The translations under genes were made by a program, and so were the position numbers. From assembly GCF_019443985.1 (NCBI RefSeq), contig NZ_CP049303.1, positions 2,176,129-2,240,128 of the forward strand: a stretch of 64,000 nt of DNA. The letters are read 5' to 3'. The stretch comes from Liquorilactobacillus hordei DSM 19519. Lineage in GTDB: Bacteria > Bacillota > Bacilli > Lactobacillales > Lactobacillaceae. Under the pieces are notes generated by a model, which saw nothing but the letters and a program-made list of their open reading frames with translations, made no database searches and had not been told where the DNA came from. Of this stretch, positions 37,547-46,959 are shown in pieces (the stretch's first letter is position 1; the number at the start of each line of letters is the position of its first letter).

Positions 37547-38062
37547 ATGCAATTAACAAAAAACGACCTAGCAAAACACTATTTTTATAAGACTGAATTA
37601 ATCCAATTATGCCGTGAACGTAGATTACCAACATATGGAACAAAGGCTGAATTAAACTATTATTTATCTTGCTACTTAGATGGCATACCTTCAAAAGAAA
37701 TCCAACCTCTACGCACAAATAATCGAAAAGCTCTAACAAAAACTGATATAAACTTAGAAACGAAATTAATTGGAGAAGGCTTCACGTTTAATGAGCACGC
37801 TCGTCTCTTCTTTGCCAACTATTATCATGTTAAAAAATTCAGTTTTAAAAAAGAAATGGCAATTATCAAACGACGAGTTGAAACCCAAAATCAGACAGAA
37901 TACACTGTCAGAGACCTAATAAAAGAACTTAAGAATTCTAAAAAAATAGTTAACACACCAGAGGAACAAACTTATCAAAGGAACTCTCATCAAAATATTC
38001 AGCCGAACAAGTTGCTTTCCAACAGACTGATGTATCTAATGCAATATCTGTTGCTGATTTGA
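37547..38062 (+). CDS. SAP-domain protein with a chimeric C-terminus
   Basis: 171 codons from ATG 37547. The first 50 residues (LTKNDLAKHYFYKTELIQLCRERRLPTYGTKAELNYYLSCYL) form a SAP-like helix-extension-helix that binds DNA or RNA. A conserved middle part (GFTFNEHARLFFANYYHVKKFSFKKEMAIIKRR) resembles the region that follows SAP in lactobacillus proteins. From about residue 144 (EEQTYQ onward) the frame runs into sequence belonging to a short-chain dehydrogenase in another frame. The natural end was therefore lost by deletion and fusion. It may be partly functional. Confidence 0.65.
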   Translation: MQLTKNDLAKHYFYKTELIQLCRERRLPTYGTKAELNYYLSCYLDGIPSKEIQPLRTNNRKALTKTDINLETKLIGEGFTFNEHARLFFANYYHVKKFSFKKEMAIIKRRVETQNQTEYTVRDLIKELKNSKKIVNTPEEQTYQRNSHQNIQPNKLLSNRLMYLMQYLLLI

Positions 38063-38612
38063 AACTTAAAACAAGTCAGCTATTTGGATGAGTTGATAGT
38101 ATTATTAATAACGCCGTTATTTTTACCAAAGGTGCTTTGCATGAAGTTACCAAAGATGCTTGGGATCGAATCATGGCAATTGATGTAAAATCAGTTTACT
38201 TGATGACAAAAGAATTTGTACCTGACATGATAGAACAAAAAGCAGGTACAATTGTTAATACTGCTTCTATCTCTGGATTAACCGGTGATTATAATATGGC
38301 CGCTTATGATGCTGCTAAAAGGAGCATTAGTAAATCTGGTTCGTGCAATGGCCCTTGATTACGGTAAATATGGGATTAGGGTTAACAATGTTAATCCCGG
38401 TCCAACAATGACCCCCTATGTTTAAAGCCAATCCTCAATCAATAATTGATACCTTCAAACAGGCTAGCCCACTTGGAAAATTAGCGGAAGCAGATGATAT
38501 TGCTCGTGTTATGTATTTCTTATCCTCTGATGAATCTAATCCAATTACTGGTGAAAATATTCCTGTTTCTGCTGGCTTTGAAGTTTATAGCGGCCAACCC
38601 GTTCAAAAATAA
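37981..38612 (+). pseudogene. Short-chain dehydrogenase/reductase remnant
   Basis: Joining frames gives a recognisable SDR without its N-terminal NAD-binding part. The pieces are ELSSKYSAEQVAFQQTDVSN, a TGA stop at VDSIINNAVIF, then MAIDVKSVYLMTKEF, IVNTASISGLTG and YDAAK (catalytic Tyr and Lys). After one frame change comes LVRAMALDYGKYGIRVNN, and after another FKANPQSII...ENIPVSAGFEVYSG. One nonsense codon and two frame changes (an extra A near 38319 and an extra C near 38415) are visible. The 5' end is fused to the SAP gene. Confidence 0.85.
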
Positions 38613-38687
38613 GATTTTTAATCCAGAAACTATGTAACCCCTAAAAAAGTGTTTCAGTAAATATTAGAAATTATTTTTAATATTTAA

Positions 38688-39026
38688 ATGCCCTTCAAAA
38701 GTTAGATTCAAGGTTGTCCTGTAGAGAGTACTCTTCAAATAATCTCCGGCAAATGGAAAGCAGTAATTCTGTATCATCTCATTAAGAATAAAATCTGCCA
38801 TTTTGGAGAACTACAACGTACTATGAAAGATTGTTCTCGCAGAATGCTGGCACTTCAGCTAAAAGAGCCAGAAATTGATGGCATAATTGAAAAAACTATC
38901 TATCCTGTAATGCCTCCAAAAACAGATTACAAATTAACTTCTTTTTGGAAAACACTAATTCCTGTAATTAAATCAATGGAAAAATGGGGGAACTTGTATA
39001 ATCAAAGTGTAGACCGTAAAAAGTGA
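38688..39026 (+). pseudogene. HxlR-family regulator with premature stop
   Basis: From ATG 38688 the frame meets TAG at codon 6 (38703-38705) and then continues in the same frame to 39026. It reads IQGCPVESTLQIISGKWKAVILYHL, FGELQRTMKDCSRRMLALQL and TIYPVMPPKTDYKLTSFWKTLIPVI. This is the HxlR winged-helix pattern, with the typical Cys in the N-terminal CPVE motif that senses aldehydes or quinones in relatives. HxlR and SDR genes commonly sit together, so this is the decayed partner of the SDR relic. Confidence 0.8.
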
Positions 39027-39088
39027 TGTTACACTCAGAGATTCCCTACTAATAAGGTGAACTTAATACTTTTAGTTCTAAAAACAAA

Positions 39089-39252
39089 AAAAGACTGTGC
39101 CAAAAGTTGAATTTTGACTCAGTCTCACTAATTATTCTGTGTAGGCGTGTTCCTTAAGCAAAAACTTTCCGTCTAACTTCGAATTACTAATAGTAAAGTA
39201 CCCGCCATGTTCGTAATTTCGAGTTAATACTCAAATTTTCCCGACTTTGTAC
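39089..39252. repeat. Intergenic repeat R3 beside the IS150-like element
   Basis: 39095-39150 (GACTGTGCCAAAAGTTGAATTTTGACTCAGTC hairpin) matches 34194-34260; 39143-39256 matches R1 at 25371-25480. The IS150-like element begins at 39253, so it is inserted at or next to this repeat. Confidence 0.65.
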
Positions 39253-39280
39253 TGCCTTAAAAAAGTTGGACATGTTTGTT

Positions 39281-40123
39281 TTAATTGTTAGTTAGATACT
39301 GTTTACGATATTCAACTGGAGTTAATCCATGCCGCTTAAGTGAAATTCGCTGGGTATTATACCAAGCAACATAATGTTCCACTAACGTACTTAGTTCATT
39401 GAGAGAAGTAACCTTAATGCGCCTTAAACATTCACGTTTAAGCATACTGAAAAAGCTCTCAACTGGGGCATTGTCTAAACAATTTCCCTTACGAGACATG
39501 CTTTGAATGAAATGATGATGTCTTAGTTTAGCTTGATAATTGGTCATTTGATATTGCCACCCTTGATCAGAGTGTAGAATTGGTTTAGTGGTTGCGGGAA
39601 TCTTTTTAATGACTGTCTCAAGGGTTTGATCGATTAAAACACGATTGGGTGTTGAACTAACTTTAGCGGCTAAAACTTCATTACTAGCCTCATCAATAAC
39701 TGTCGAAATATAACCCCATTTTCCACACGTAAGTTTAAACTGACTGACGTCAGTATGCAAAACAGTATATGGTTTATGGGCCTTGAATTGTTGCTTGAGC
39801 AAGTTAGGTACCACCTGTCCAACATGACCATGATATGAGTTGTACCGCCCAGAATGTTTTGAAAAAAGAGTAACTTTCAGACCCATAGAAAACATAATTT
39901 TACGAACAGTTTCTAGACAAAGTTTAACATGATGCTGTTTTAAAACAAATCTCATGCGACGATAACCATAAGTTTGATGAGAGCGGGCAAATTCTTGCCG
40001 AATAATTTGTTTAACCTGACGATATTTATCAGGCCGGTTTAGACAAGCTAAATGATAGTAATACGTCGAACGCGCAAGTCCCGCAACTTTTAAGAGCGTA
40101 ATAAAGGGATAATCACGCCGCAA
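39281..40123 (-). CDS. IS150-like transposase OrfB (DDE integrase core)
   Basis: 280 residues. An HTH_21-like segment (TYGYRRMRFVLKQHH) precedes the rve core with DDE residues in LHTDVSQFKL, LHSDQGWQYQM and NAPVESFFSMLKREC. The frame is open upstream of 40123 as far as orfA and lies -1 to it. It is therefore probably made as a fusion by slipping on the A6 run (T6 at 40153-40158). All motifs are intact. Confidence 0.9.
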   Translation of the reverse strand: MRRDYPFITLLKVAGLARSTYYYHLACLNRPDKYRQVKQIIRQEFARSHQTYGYRRMRFVLKQHHVKLCLETVRKIMFSMGLKVTLFSKHSGRYNSYHGHVGQVVPNLLKQQFKAHKPYTVLHTDVSQFKLTCGKWGYISTVIDEASNEVLAAKVSSTPNRVLIDQTLETVIKKIPATTKPILHSDQGWQYQMTNYQAKLRHHHFIQSMSRKGNCLDNAPVESFFSMLKRECLRRIKVTSLNELSTLVEHYVAWYNTQRISLKRHGLTPVEYRKQYLTNN

Positions 40124-40149
40124 TTCGTTAATTGTTTTAACTTTTAGTG

Positions 40150-40668
40150 CTATTTTTTGTTTCGAATTACGGCATCCAATTTTTTTAGATAAACATTCTC
40201 AATTTTAGTATAGGAAAGTTCCTGTTCTAAATGTCTGATTTGTTTTTGTTGTCTCTCTATTAACTGTTGTTCGGTCTTTTTCTTGGATGTTTCTTTCTTT
40301 TTCTTAACCATCTTGGGTCGTCCTATCTTAGATGAAATTACGGCTTTAATTCCAAATTGCCGCATTAATTTAAGCCAATTATAAACGACTGTGTGGCTGA
40401 TATCAAAGTGGATGGCTGTTTTTTGAATACTGGTAGAATGGTTCAAGTAATAGGTAATAACCGCTACCTTGAAATCATTAGAATAGTGCCGGCGTTTAAG
40501 CTGTTTAAGTCCGGTAGGACCAAAAGCTTTATAACGCGACACCCAAATTACTAATGGAGTATCACTCGGCATCTTATATTTCAGACACAGTGTGTGGAGT
40601 GAATTTTCACCATTTAAATATTCTTTAACTACTTTCAACTTAAAGCTGTAGGTATAATTACGTGTCAA
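40150..40668 (-). CDS. IS150-like OrfA (two helix-turn-helix domains)
   Basis: 172 residues from TTG 40668, which has GGAGGTG upstream; an earlier GTG at 40716 lies outside the IS. Two HTH modules (SFKLKVVKEYLNGENSLHTLCLKY and HYSNDFKVAVITYYLNHSTSIQKTAIHF) are followed by a Lys/Gln-rich coiled coil. The stop TAG follows AAC AAA AAA, the probable slippage site for the fusion with OrfB. Confidence 0.88.
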   Translation of the reverse strand: MTRNYTYSFKLKVVKEYLNGENSLHTLCLKYKMPSDTPLVIWVSRYKAFGPTGLKQLKRRHYSNDFKVAVITYYLNHSTSIQKTAIHFDISHTVVYNWLKLMRQFGIKAVISSKIGRPKMVKKKKETSKKKTEQQLIERQQKQIRHLEQELSYTKIENVYLKKLDAVIRNKK

Positions 40669-40742
40669 AAAAGCACCTCCAAAACTTGATTTACATGTCC
40701 AAGTTTTGTAAGGCACTTCACTTATGTCACACTCACTACTCT

Positions 40743-41915
40743 TTATTCATAAATATAATCGCGTGTTCGTGGTAAGTTCTTTCCACTTGGTCCCTTAGAA
40801 ATCAAGTACTGAATACAATCAATATTGCCTGACTCAAAAGAAGCAGCACAAGCTTGCAAGTATAGATCCCACATTCGAATGAACTTCTCATCCATTTTTT
40901 CTGAGATTTCATCTAAATGCTGCTTAAAGTTCTCATCCCAAATCTCAAGTGTGTGTTGGTAGTGGCGTCTGAGCGTTTCTATATCAAAAACCTGCATTCC
41001 TGCGTCAATAATATGTTTCAAATTCTCATTCAGACCCGGTACATATCCACCAGGGAAAATATATTGGTTAATCCAACCATTATATGCTCCACCTTGTTGT
41101 CTGGTTATTCCATGAATTAAAGCAACACCATCATTACTCAAATACTTGGAAATCGTTTTGAAATAAGTTTCAAGGTTTTCCTTACCTACATGTTCAAACA
41201 TTCCAACACTAGTAATGTAATCAAAGGGTTCATGTTTTAACTCGCGGTAATCTTCAAGATATACTTCTGCTTGACCTTCCAATCCCTCATCTACAATCCG
41301 CTGTTTAACAAATTTATACTGTTCTTCACTCAGTGTAATCCCAGCAACTTTCAGACCAAATTCCTTAGCGGCAGTCAGCATTAAGGTTCCCCAACCACAA
41401 CCGATATCTAGCAATGTCTTTCCCCGCTGTGGATCCAATTTCTTAATAATGTGATGCACTTTATTCATTTGAGCCTGTTCTAAACTATCATCTTTGTGTT
41501 CAAAATATGCACAAGAATAGGTCATTGTCGGATCAAGCCATAGCTTATAAAAATCATTTCCCAAATCATAATGACTCTGAACATCATATTTGCTGCTTTT
41601 CTCCGAGTGCGATTGCTTCGGTAAAAATTTCTTTAGCTTGCTATTATAAAAGAAACTTTCAGCTGAATCATAAGCTGCTTTGACTAATTTCTGAATAGAA
41701 CCATCAATCTGAATCCTACCATCCATATATGCTTCCCCTAAAGCAATTGATGCATTACGCATTATTTCTTTAACTGGAACAGCTTCTTTAAAAGTAATAT
41801 TCACTTCTGGTGTTCCTTCACCATAAACTTCACTTTTTCCATCCCAATAAGTAACACGAACTGGAATATTAAAAGACTTACTCAAAATTTGCTTATAAAA
41901 AACCTTATCAATCAC
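40743..41915 (-). CDS. cfa: Cyclopropane-fatty-acyl-phospholipid synthase
   Basis: 390 residues from GTG 41915. SAM-binding motif [62 protein letters not shown] and the C-terminal [19 protein letters not shown] are all typical. It methylenates double bonds of membrane phospholipid acyl chains, giving cyclopropane (lactobacillic-type) acids used in acid and solvent tolerance. The IS150-like element sits just behind the stop, so the native terminator is probably gone. Confidence 0.95.
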   Translation of the reverse strand: MIDKVFYKQILSKSFNIPVRVTYWDGKSEVYGEGTPEVNITFKEAVPVKEIMRNASIALGEAYMDGRIQIDGSIQKLVKAAYDSAESFFYNSKLKKFLPKQSHSEKSSKYDVQSHYDLGNDFYKLWLDPTMTYSCAYFEHKDDSLEQAQMNKVHHIIKKLDPQRGKTLLDIGCGWGTLMLTAAKEFGLKVAGITLSEEQYKFVKQRIVDEGLEGQAEVYLEDYRELKHEPFDYITSVGMFEHVGKENLETYFKTISKYLSNDGVALIHGITRQQGGAYNGWINQYIFPGGYVPGLNENLKHIIDAGMQVFDIETLRRHYQHTLEIWDENFKQHLDEISEKMDEKFIRMWDLYLQACAASFESGNIDCIQYLISKGPSGKNLPRTRDYIYE

Positions 41916-42016
41916 GGTAAAATGTCATCTGCCTTCCACTCACTTTTTGTTATTAAATAATACAATTCTAACACTAATTTTATTTTATTTCTAAGTAATG
42001 CGTACAAAAAATTTTT

Positions 42017-43399
42017 TTACCCAATTATAACTTTTTCTGTTGCATATCTATAATTAAAATCTTGTTCTTTCTTAGAAACAAATAGCATTAACATATACAA
42101 CATTCCGACTCTCCCAACAAACATCAAAACAATAATCACACATTTGCCAACTAAAGTAAGCGAGCTAGTTATTCCCAGAGATAGACCTGTAGTTCCAAAA
42201 GCTGATGCGACTTCAAAAATTATTGAAATAAATGTTGCTTTCTCAGTAAAAGATAAAATTAAAGTTGCAGCCGTACACAATATCAGCGATAAATTGACAA
42301 CCACAACTGCCTTTTGAATATCATCTTGTCCGATCCTTCTTCCGAAAATATTGACATACCTTCTTCCACGGATAAAGGACACCATATATAATATCAAAAT
42401 TCCGATTGTCGTAGTCCTGACACCTCCACCAACTGAACTTGGACTAGCACCAATAAACATTAATATCGAAAATAATAATAAAGTTGTGGTTCGAAATCCA
42501 GTAAGCGAATCTAACTGAAGGCCTGCATTTCGTGTTGTAGCACTATAAAATAACGACGTAATTACTTTCTCACCCCACGGCATATGGATAAAACTATGTC
42601 CAACCTCCGACATAAAAATCAATACCGCACCTACTACAAAAAAAATAATCGCAAAGAGAAAAGCTAGTTTGGAAAATAATGAGAACCTATACTTTCCCTT
42701 ACCATGTGTTCTTATCTTTAGAGCCATCCACTCACGAAACTCTGTTAGGACTGGAAAACCAATTCCGCCTATCAAAATCAATAAAATTACTAGTAACAAA
42801 AAAATATAATCATGTCGAAATGGCATTAGTGATTTGCCTGTTATATCAAAACCGGCATTAGTAACGGCTGAAATTGCAATATAAAAACCTTCGAAAAGTG
42901 CACTTTTTAAATCATACAAACTGTCTGTTAAATACAAATATCCTGAAAATATTATTCCGGCTATGAACTGTAAGGCCATCATTAATCCAAACACAGAGTA
43001 TACTAAGCGAACAGTTCCACTCAATCGCGGTTGGTTCATATCGACTTGAATTAATTGCCGATGATGTAATGAAATTCTTTGTCCTGTTATAATCATTCCA
43101 ACTGTTGCTATCACAGTAACTCCAAAACCGCCTATCTGGAACAAAAACTCCAACAAAAATATTCCATAATTATTATAAACTTCGTGAAGAGAAACAGTGC
43201 TAAGACCCGTTACACTAATAGTTGACACAGCCATAAAAAAAGTATCTAGAAATGATACCTTTACTCCTGGGTATCTAAAGAATGGTAGACATAATAGAAA
43301 AAAGGTTATCACAATCAATCCAAAATACGATGAAACTAATAATTGAATCGGGGTAAATCTTCCTCTTATTTTGGACAAAAAAGTCGTAATACTAAACAT
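42017..43399 (-). CDS. ktrB: Potassium uptake membrane subunit, TrkH/KtrB family
   Basis: 460 residues with four membrane-pore-membrane repeats. The four filter segments each carry the key glycine: STISVTGLSTVS, SAVTNAGFDITG, SATTRNAGLQLDS and SAFGTTGLSLG. It forms the K+ channel-like pore of a Ktr system, which needs a KtrA RCK subunit at the cytoplasmic face. No ktrA is in this window, so the partner must be elsewhere. A small DUF2187-like gene precedes it by 23 bases on the same strand. Confidence 0.93.
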   Translation of the reverse strand: MFSITTFLSKIRGRFTPIQLLVSSYFGLIVITFFLLCLPFFRYPGVKVSFLDTFFMAVSTISVTGLSTVSLHEVYNNYGIFLLEFLFQIGGFGVTVIATVGMIITGQRISLHHRQLIQVDMNQPRLSGTVRLVYSVFGLMMALQFIAGIIFSGYLYLTDSLYDLKSALFEGFYIAISAVTNAGFDITGKSLMPFRHDYIFLLLVILLILIGGIGFPVLTEFREWMALKIRTHGKGKYRFSLFSKLAFLFAIIFFVVGAVLIFMSEVGHSFIHMPWGEKVITSLFYSATTRNAGLQLDSLTGFRTTTLLLFSILMFIGASPSSVGGGVRTTTIGILILYMVSFIRGRRYVNIFGRRIGQDDIQKAVVVVNLSLILCTAATLILSFTEKATFISIIFEVASAFGTTGLSLGITSSLTLVGKCVIIVLMFVGRVGMLYMLMLFVSKKEQDFNYRYATEKVIIG

Positions 43400-43422
43400 T
43401 ACCTCATCTTTCCTTTACGAAA

Positions 43423-43671
43423 TTATTTTAGAAGTTTCATCTTTGAATAACTGATTACAACTTTTTGTTTTAAGTCAAGAGCTGTCTCTGATCCTTTATA
43501 CTCATCATCAAAATCAATTATTGCAGAATTTTTCAACTGCTTCTCAACAATTCCCTTAAAATGCTGTCTGTTAAAGATAAATGAAACATGTGTACGTTTT
43601 CGAAAAGCCTCACCTAACTTACTAACTTCTATTATTTGCTTATTTTGATTGTTTCTTTTCTCATCACTCAT
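43423..43671 (-). CDS. Small DUF2187/YkvS-like protein
   Basis: 82 residues from ATG 43671 (GGAGGAATAACG upstream; the frame open to 43695 includes the ribosome binding site). A charged N-terminus is followed by VSFIFNRQHFKGIVEKQLKNSAIIDFDDEY...LDLKQKVVISYSKMKLL. This is a small beta-barrel (KOW-like) pattern as in the YkvS group. The role is unknown. It is probably co-transcribed with ktrB. Confidence 0.6.
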   Translation of the reverse strand: MSDEKRNNQNKQIIEVSKLGEAFRKRTHVSFIFNRQHFKGIVEKQLKNSAIIDFDDEYKGSETALDLKQKVVISYSKMKLLK

Positions 43672-43934
43672 CGTTATTCCTCCTAAAAAAACCAAGCCTC
43701 TTTATAAAAAAGTCAGCTACTCTTAATAATTCGTCGCTGACTAACAACCTTAATTATAACGCTAATTTATAATTCAGACTAATACAGAGTTCGGTATTCT
43801 ACCGTAATCGTGCATTTTAATGAATACATAGCTTCACAACGAAATTTAAAAAGTTACTTTATCACCTAGCATTTAGAACTTTACATTTCACACAATATTT
43901 GCTAGACTTAATTTGTTTTTAAGAGATTAACAAA

Positions 43935-44005
43935 CTGGGGTGCCTAATTGGCTGAGAATTACCCATTGACCTGATCTGGACAATGCCAGCGGAGGGAGCT
44001 TTGTA
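43935..44005 (+). promoter_or_regulatory. TPP riboswitch (THI box)
   Basis: The conserved pieces are present in order: CTGGGGTGCC, GGCTGAGAA, ACCCATTGACCTGATCTGG, AATGCCAGCGGAGGGAG. TPP binding would favour the terminator at 44042-44080 and shut off the thiamine-transport operon downstream. Confidence 0.95.
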
Positions 44006-44041
44006 TCAATTGATTGTTATATTAATCAAAGCAAACAACCT

Positions 44042-44080
44042 GCCGGCATACTCATCACTGAGAGTATGGTGGCTTTTTTT
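44042..44080 (+). terminator. TPP-controlled terminator before ykoE
   Basis: GCCGGCATACTC and GAGTATGGTGGC form a hairpin followed by seven T, 53 bases before ATG 44133. It is the expression platform of the riboswitch. Confidence 0.9.
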
Positions 44081-44132
44081 CGCAATTCATTTCTTTTTGT
44101 TGTCTCCAAAATTTTAAAAGGGGCGATTTATT

Positions 44133-44693
44133 ATGCAAACTGTTAATCATACTAAAAAGGGATGGTCTGTCAAAGATGTCATTTTCTTGGCAATCATCGC
44201 CATTTTCTTCGGAATTATCTATCAGGTTTGGAGCTTTGCCTATTACGCAGTAGCTGCAACACCGCTCAAACCATATGCCAATGACCTAACACTTGGAGTA
44301 TGGATTATGGCCGGCCCACTAGCTGGGGTACTATTAAAAAAGGCAGGAGCATCCGTTATAGGGGAGTTATTAGCTGCTGCTGTTGAAATGTTGTTGTTTT
44401 CTAGTTGGGGAGCTTCTACCTTAATCTCTGGTTTTATTCAAGGAATTGGAAACGAGCTGGGATTTGCCGTTACAGGTTACAAAAATTGGGGAAAGCTCGG
44501 TCTTTTATTGTCTACGATTGGCTCAACTATTGTTACTTTTATTTGGGACTGGTTCCAAAGCGGCTACAGTGAATACCAAGTAGGATTGTTAATCAGCCTC
44601 TTTGTAATTCGCTTTATTTCAATTGGTTTCTTCGCTGGAATATTGGTATACTGGATAAAAAAATTAACAGATAAGTCTGGATTGATTAAATGA
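44133..44693 (+). CDS. ykoE: YkoE, substrate-binding membrane component of thiamine/HMP ECF transporter
   Basis: 186 residues with AAGGGGCG upstream. Five to six helices; WSVKDVIFLAIIAIFFGIIYQVWSF and GASVIGELLAAAVEMLLFSSWGAS are typical of YkoE. It binds thiamine or its hydroxymethylpyrimidine part and couples to the YkoD ATPase and YkoC. It is controlled by the TPP riboswitch, and its stop overlaps the next start (ATGA). Confidence 0.93.
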   Translation: MQTVNHTKKGWSVKDVIFLAIIAIFFGIIYQVWSFAYYAVAATPLKPYANDLTLGVWIMAGPLAGVLLKKAGASVIGELLAAAVEMLLFSSWGASTLISGFIQGIGNELGFAVTGYKNWGKLGLLLSTIGSTIVTFIWDWFQSGYSEYQVGLLISLFVIRFISIGFFAGILVYWIKKLTDKSGLIK

Positions 44694-46099
44694 ACATGTC
44701 CTTAAAAATAGAAGATTTAACTTTCACTTACGCAGCTGATTCCTATCCAATATTTGAGAATCTTAATTTTGAGTTGCAGCTGAATTCTTTTAACTTATTG
44801 CTTGGCCCTTCAGGAAGTGGAAAGTCTACTATTTTTAAGCTAATGTCTGGTTTATATCCACAATATAGTGGTATTAAACAAAAGGGGCACATCTTACTCA
44901 ATGAGCAAGAAATTACAGATATTGTTCCTTTTGAGCGAGCACGACATGTTGCCATGCTTTTTCAGAATCCTAGTAGACAATTCACGATGAAAACAGTCTT
45001 TGAACAACTAGTATTTGCTTTAGAAAATATTCAATATCCCACTCATTTAATTGAAAAAAGGACACTGAATATCCTCAAAGAATTAAATTTATTTCAGTTC
45101 AAGGATCGAATATTACAAACACTTTCTGGCGGTGAACAACAACGCGTGGCCTTAGCAACTATTCTCGCACTTGATAGTCCCATCATTTTTTTGGATGAAC
45201 CTTTTGCTAATATAGATTCTACTTCACGAGTCGAAATCTTAAATGAATTGAAACGTCTGCAACTCACGCAAAACAAAACAATTTTTATTTCTGATCATGA
45301 TATTTCAGACTATGATGGTCTTGTTGACCACTTGTATAAAATCAAAGTCTCTGCGAAAAATTTAATTGAGTTACCGTTAACTGAACTTTCGAACCTACCG
45401 TCTCAACCTAATGTAGAAAAAAAAGACTTACCCAATAACTCAATTTTTTCATGGCAAAACCTAAGTTTCTCCGTGGGTGAGCGTTTGTTACTATCACCCA
45501 ATTCACTTAGTATTCCTAAGGGATATATTGGTCTTTTATCTGGTGATAACGGTATAGGTAAGTCGACTCTCTTTGCCGCACTTTCGCACCAAAAAAAATA
45601 CAGTGGTCATGTACTATACAATAACAAATCTTCTGAAAAAATCAGATTGCGTAATTGGGCAAAAATTGTTGCGCAGATTTTTCAAAATAGCAGTGATCAA
45701 TTCATCAAACTCCATGTCAATGAGGAACTTGCACTCTCACAAGCAAACTCCCTTCATTCAGAATATTGGACAACTGCACGAGTTCAAGAAGCAGTTGAAA
45801 AACTTAATCTCACTCATGTGCTAAGTCATGTTAATTATCAACTCTCTGGAGGGCAACAAAAGAAAGTCCAAGCATTAGTCATGTTAATTATGTCTCAGCC
45901 TGTAATGCTTTTTGATGAACCTTTTGCAGGACTCGATCTTAGCTCCCTTGATAATTTGTTAACTCTGATTAAGCAAACGACTAAGGATCTAGAAATTGCA
46001 ACATTAATCATTTCACATCAGCGTAGAGGTGTTATTGAAAATATTGATTACGAGTTCTTAATGGCTGGGCAGACTATCAGGCGATTGGAGGAAGATTAA
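44690..46099 (+). CDS. ykoD: YkoD, tandem ABC ATPase of the thiamine/HMP transporter
   Basis: 469 residues holding two ATPase domains. The first has LLGPSGSGKST, LSGGEQQRVALATIL and IIFLDEPFAN; the second has LLSGDNGIGKST, LSGGQQKKVQALVML and VMLFDEPFAG. Duplicate ATPases in one chain are usual for YkoD. It powers uptake through YkoE/YkoC. Overlap with ykoE and zero spacing to ykoC show a coupled operon. Confidence 0.93.
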   Translation: MNMSLKIEDLTFTYAADSYPIFENLNFELQLNSFNLLLGPSGSGKSTIFKLMSGLYPQYSGIKQKGHILLNEQEITDIVPFERARHVAMLFQNPSRQFTMKTVFEQLVFALENIQYPTHLIEKRTLNILKELNLFQFKDRILQTLSGGEQQRVALATILALDSPIIFLDEPFANIDSTSRVEILNELKRLQLTQNKTIFISDHDISDYDGLVDHLYKIKVSAKNLIELPLTELSNLPSQPNVEKKDLPNNSIFSWQNLSFSVGERLLLSPNSLSIPKGYIGLLSGDNGIGKSTLFAALSHQKKYSGHVLYNNKSSEKIRLRNWAKIVAQIFQNSSDQFIKLHVNEELALSQANSLHSEYWTTARVQEAVEKLNLTHVLSHVNYQLSGGQQKKVQALVMLIMSQPVMLFDEPFAGLDLSSLDNLLTLIKQTTKDLEIATLIISHQRRGVIENIDYEFLMAGQTIRRLEED

Positions 46100-46774
46100 T
46101 TGAGTAGTAAAAGAATCAATCCTACAATCTTAGTAATTATTATGCTTGGTGTTGGTCTTCAAATTACATTTGCACATAGTGTCTCCACGAATATTGGAGT
46201 TGTTATTATTACTCTTATGTACCTTTGCTATTGCAAGACATCTGGCAAATTATTATTCCTAGCTAGCCTCTATGCTTTTCCATTAGCACTAGGAAGTTGG
46301 TGGTCGTTTATCGCATTTGGAACAGGAGATGTTTGGCATACTGCCTGGATTTATGCCTCTCGTGTTTACGCTTATCTCTATCTAGGAGCAATTGTTACAT
46401 TGACAATTCCTATCAAGAATATTTTGTTGAGTTTATCACTCCATCTAAAACTATCTACGACCTTTGTTTACGGACTATTAGCTTCCTTCAATCTTTTAGG
46501 ACGAATAAAACGACAATACAAAATAATTCGTTATTCAGCAATGATGCGTGGTACAACCTATCATTTTTGGAATCCTAGCCTTTATTTGCGAATCATTATT
46601 GTAGCCTTAAATTGGTCACAAGATTTGGCTGAAGCGATGACCTCACAAGGATTTAGCGAAGGAGCGCTGCGGACACTTACTTACAAGGACGATTTACCTA
46701 AATGGCAATGGGTACTAGCTATTTTTTTAATACTAATTTATTTCTTTATTTCTTTTTTGGTACGTCCTTGGTAA
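46100..46774 (+). CDS. ykoC: YkoC, transmembrane coupling (EcfT-type) component
   Basis: 224 residues from TTG 46100, directly after the ykoD stop, with GGAGG nine bases upstream. About five helices. The coupling segment reads RYSAMMRGTTYHFW and the coupling-helix-like SQDLAEAMTSQGFSEGALRTL. It links the ATPase to the YkoE binding subunit. End of the TPP-regulated operon. Confidence 0.92.
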   Translation: MSSKRINPTILVIIMLGVGLQITFAHSVSTNIGVVIITLMYLCYCKTSGKLLFLASLYAFPLALGSWWSFIAFGTGDVWHTAWIYASRVYAYLYLGAIVTLTIPIKNILLSLSLHLKLSTTFVYGLLASFNLLGRIKRQYKIIRYSAMMRGTTYHFWNPSLYLRIIIVALNWSQDLAEAMTSQGFSEGALRTLTYKDDLPKWQWVLAIFLILIYFFISFLVRPW

Positions 46775-46861
46775 ATTGTCTAAAATAATCGTTCTAAAAT
46801 TATTATTGCTGAAAGAGAATAAAAGCTTTTTAGATCACAGAAATGAGAATATGATATAAGT

Positions 46862-46912
46862 AAAGCATCTCTAAAACTTGGATGAATATTCCAAATCTTG
46901 GAGATGCTTTTT
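46862..46912. terminator. Terminator between ykoC and yeiH
   Basis: AAAGCATCTC and GAGATGCTTTTT bracket an inner CTTGGA..TCCAAA..TTG helix, between convergent genes. Confidence 0.75.
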
Positions 46913-46959
46913 CGTATAATTATAGTTTCTTATTAAGTTATATGTCAGATAAATAATAA

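Larger units (their letters stand above)
39253..40715 (-). mobile_element. IS3-family (IS150-like) insertion sequence, 1463 bp
   Basis: Imperfect 22-bp terminal repeats TGCCTTAAAAAAGTTGGACATG and TGCCTTACAAAACTTGGACATG bound two overlapping frames. No short direct repeat flanks the ends (TAC on the left, CTT on the right), suggesting later rearrangement. Its right end is only 27 bases from the cfa stop codon. A solo copy of its left end is at 6707-6732. Confidence 0.88.

Noticed and set aside
39240..40725. Target duplication around the IS150-like element
   Set aside because: The three or four bases flanking each end (TAC and CTT) do not match.
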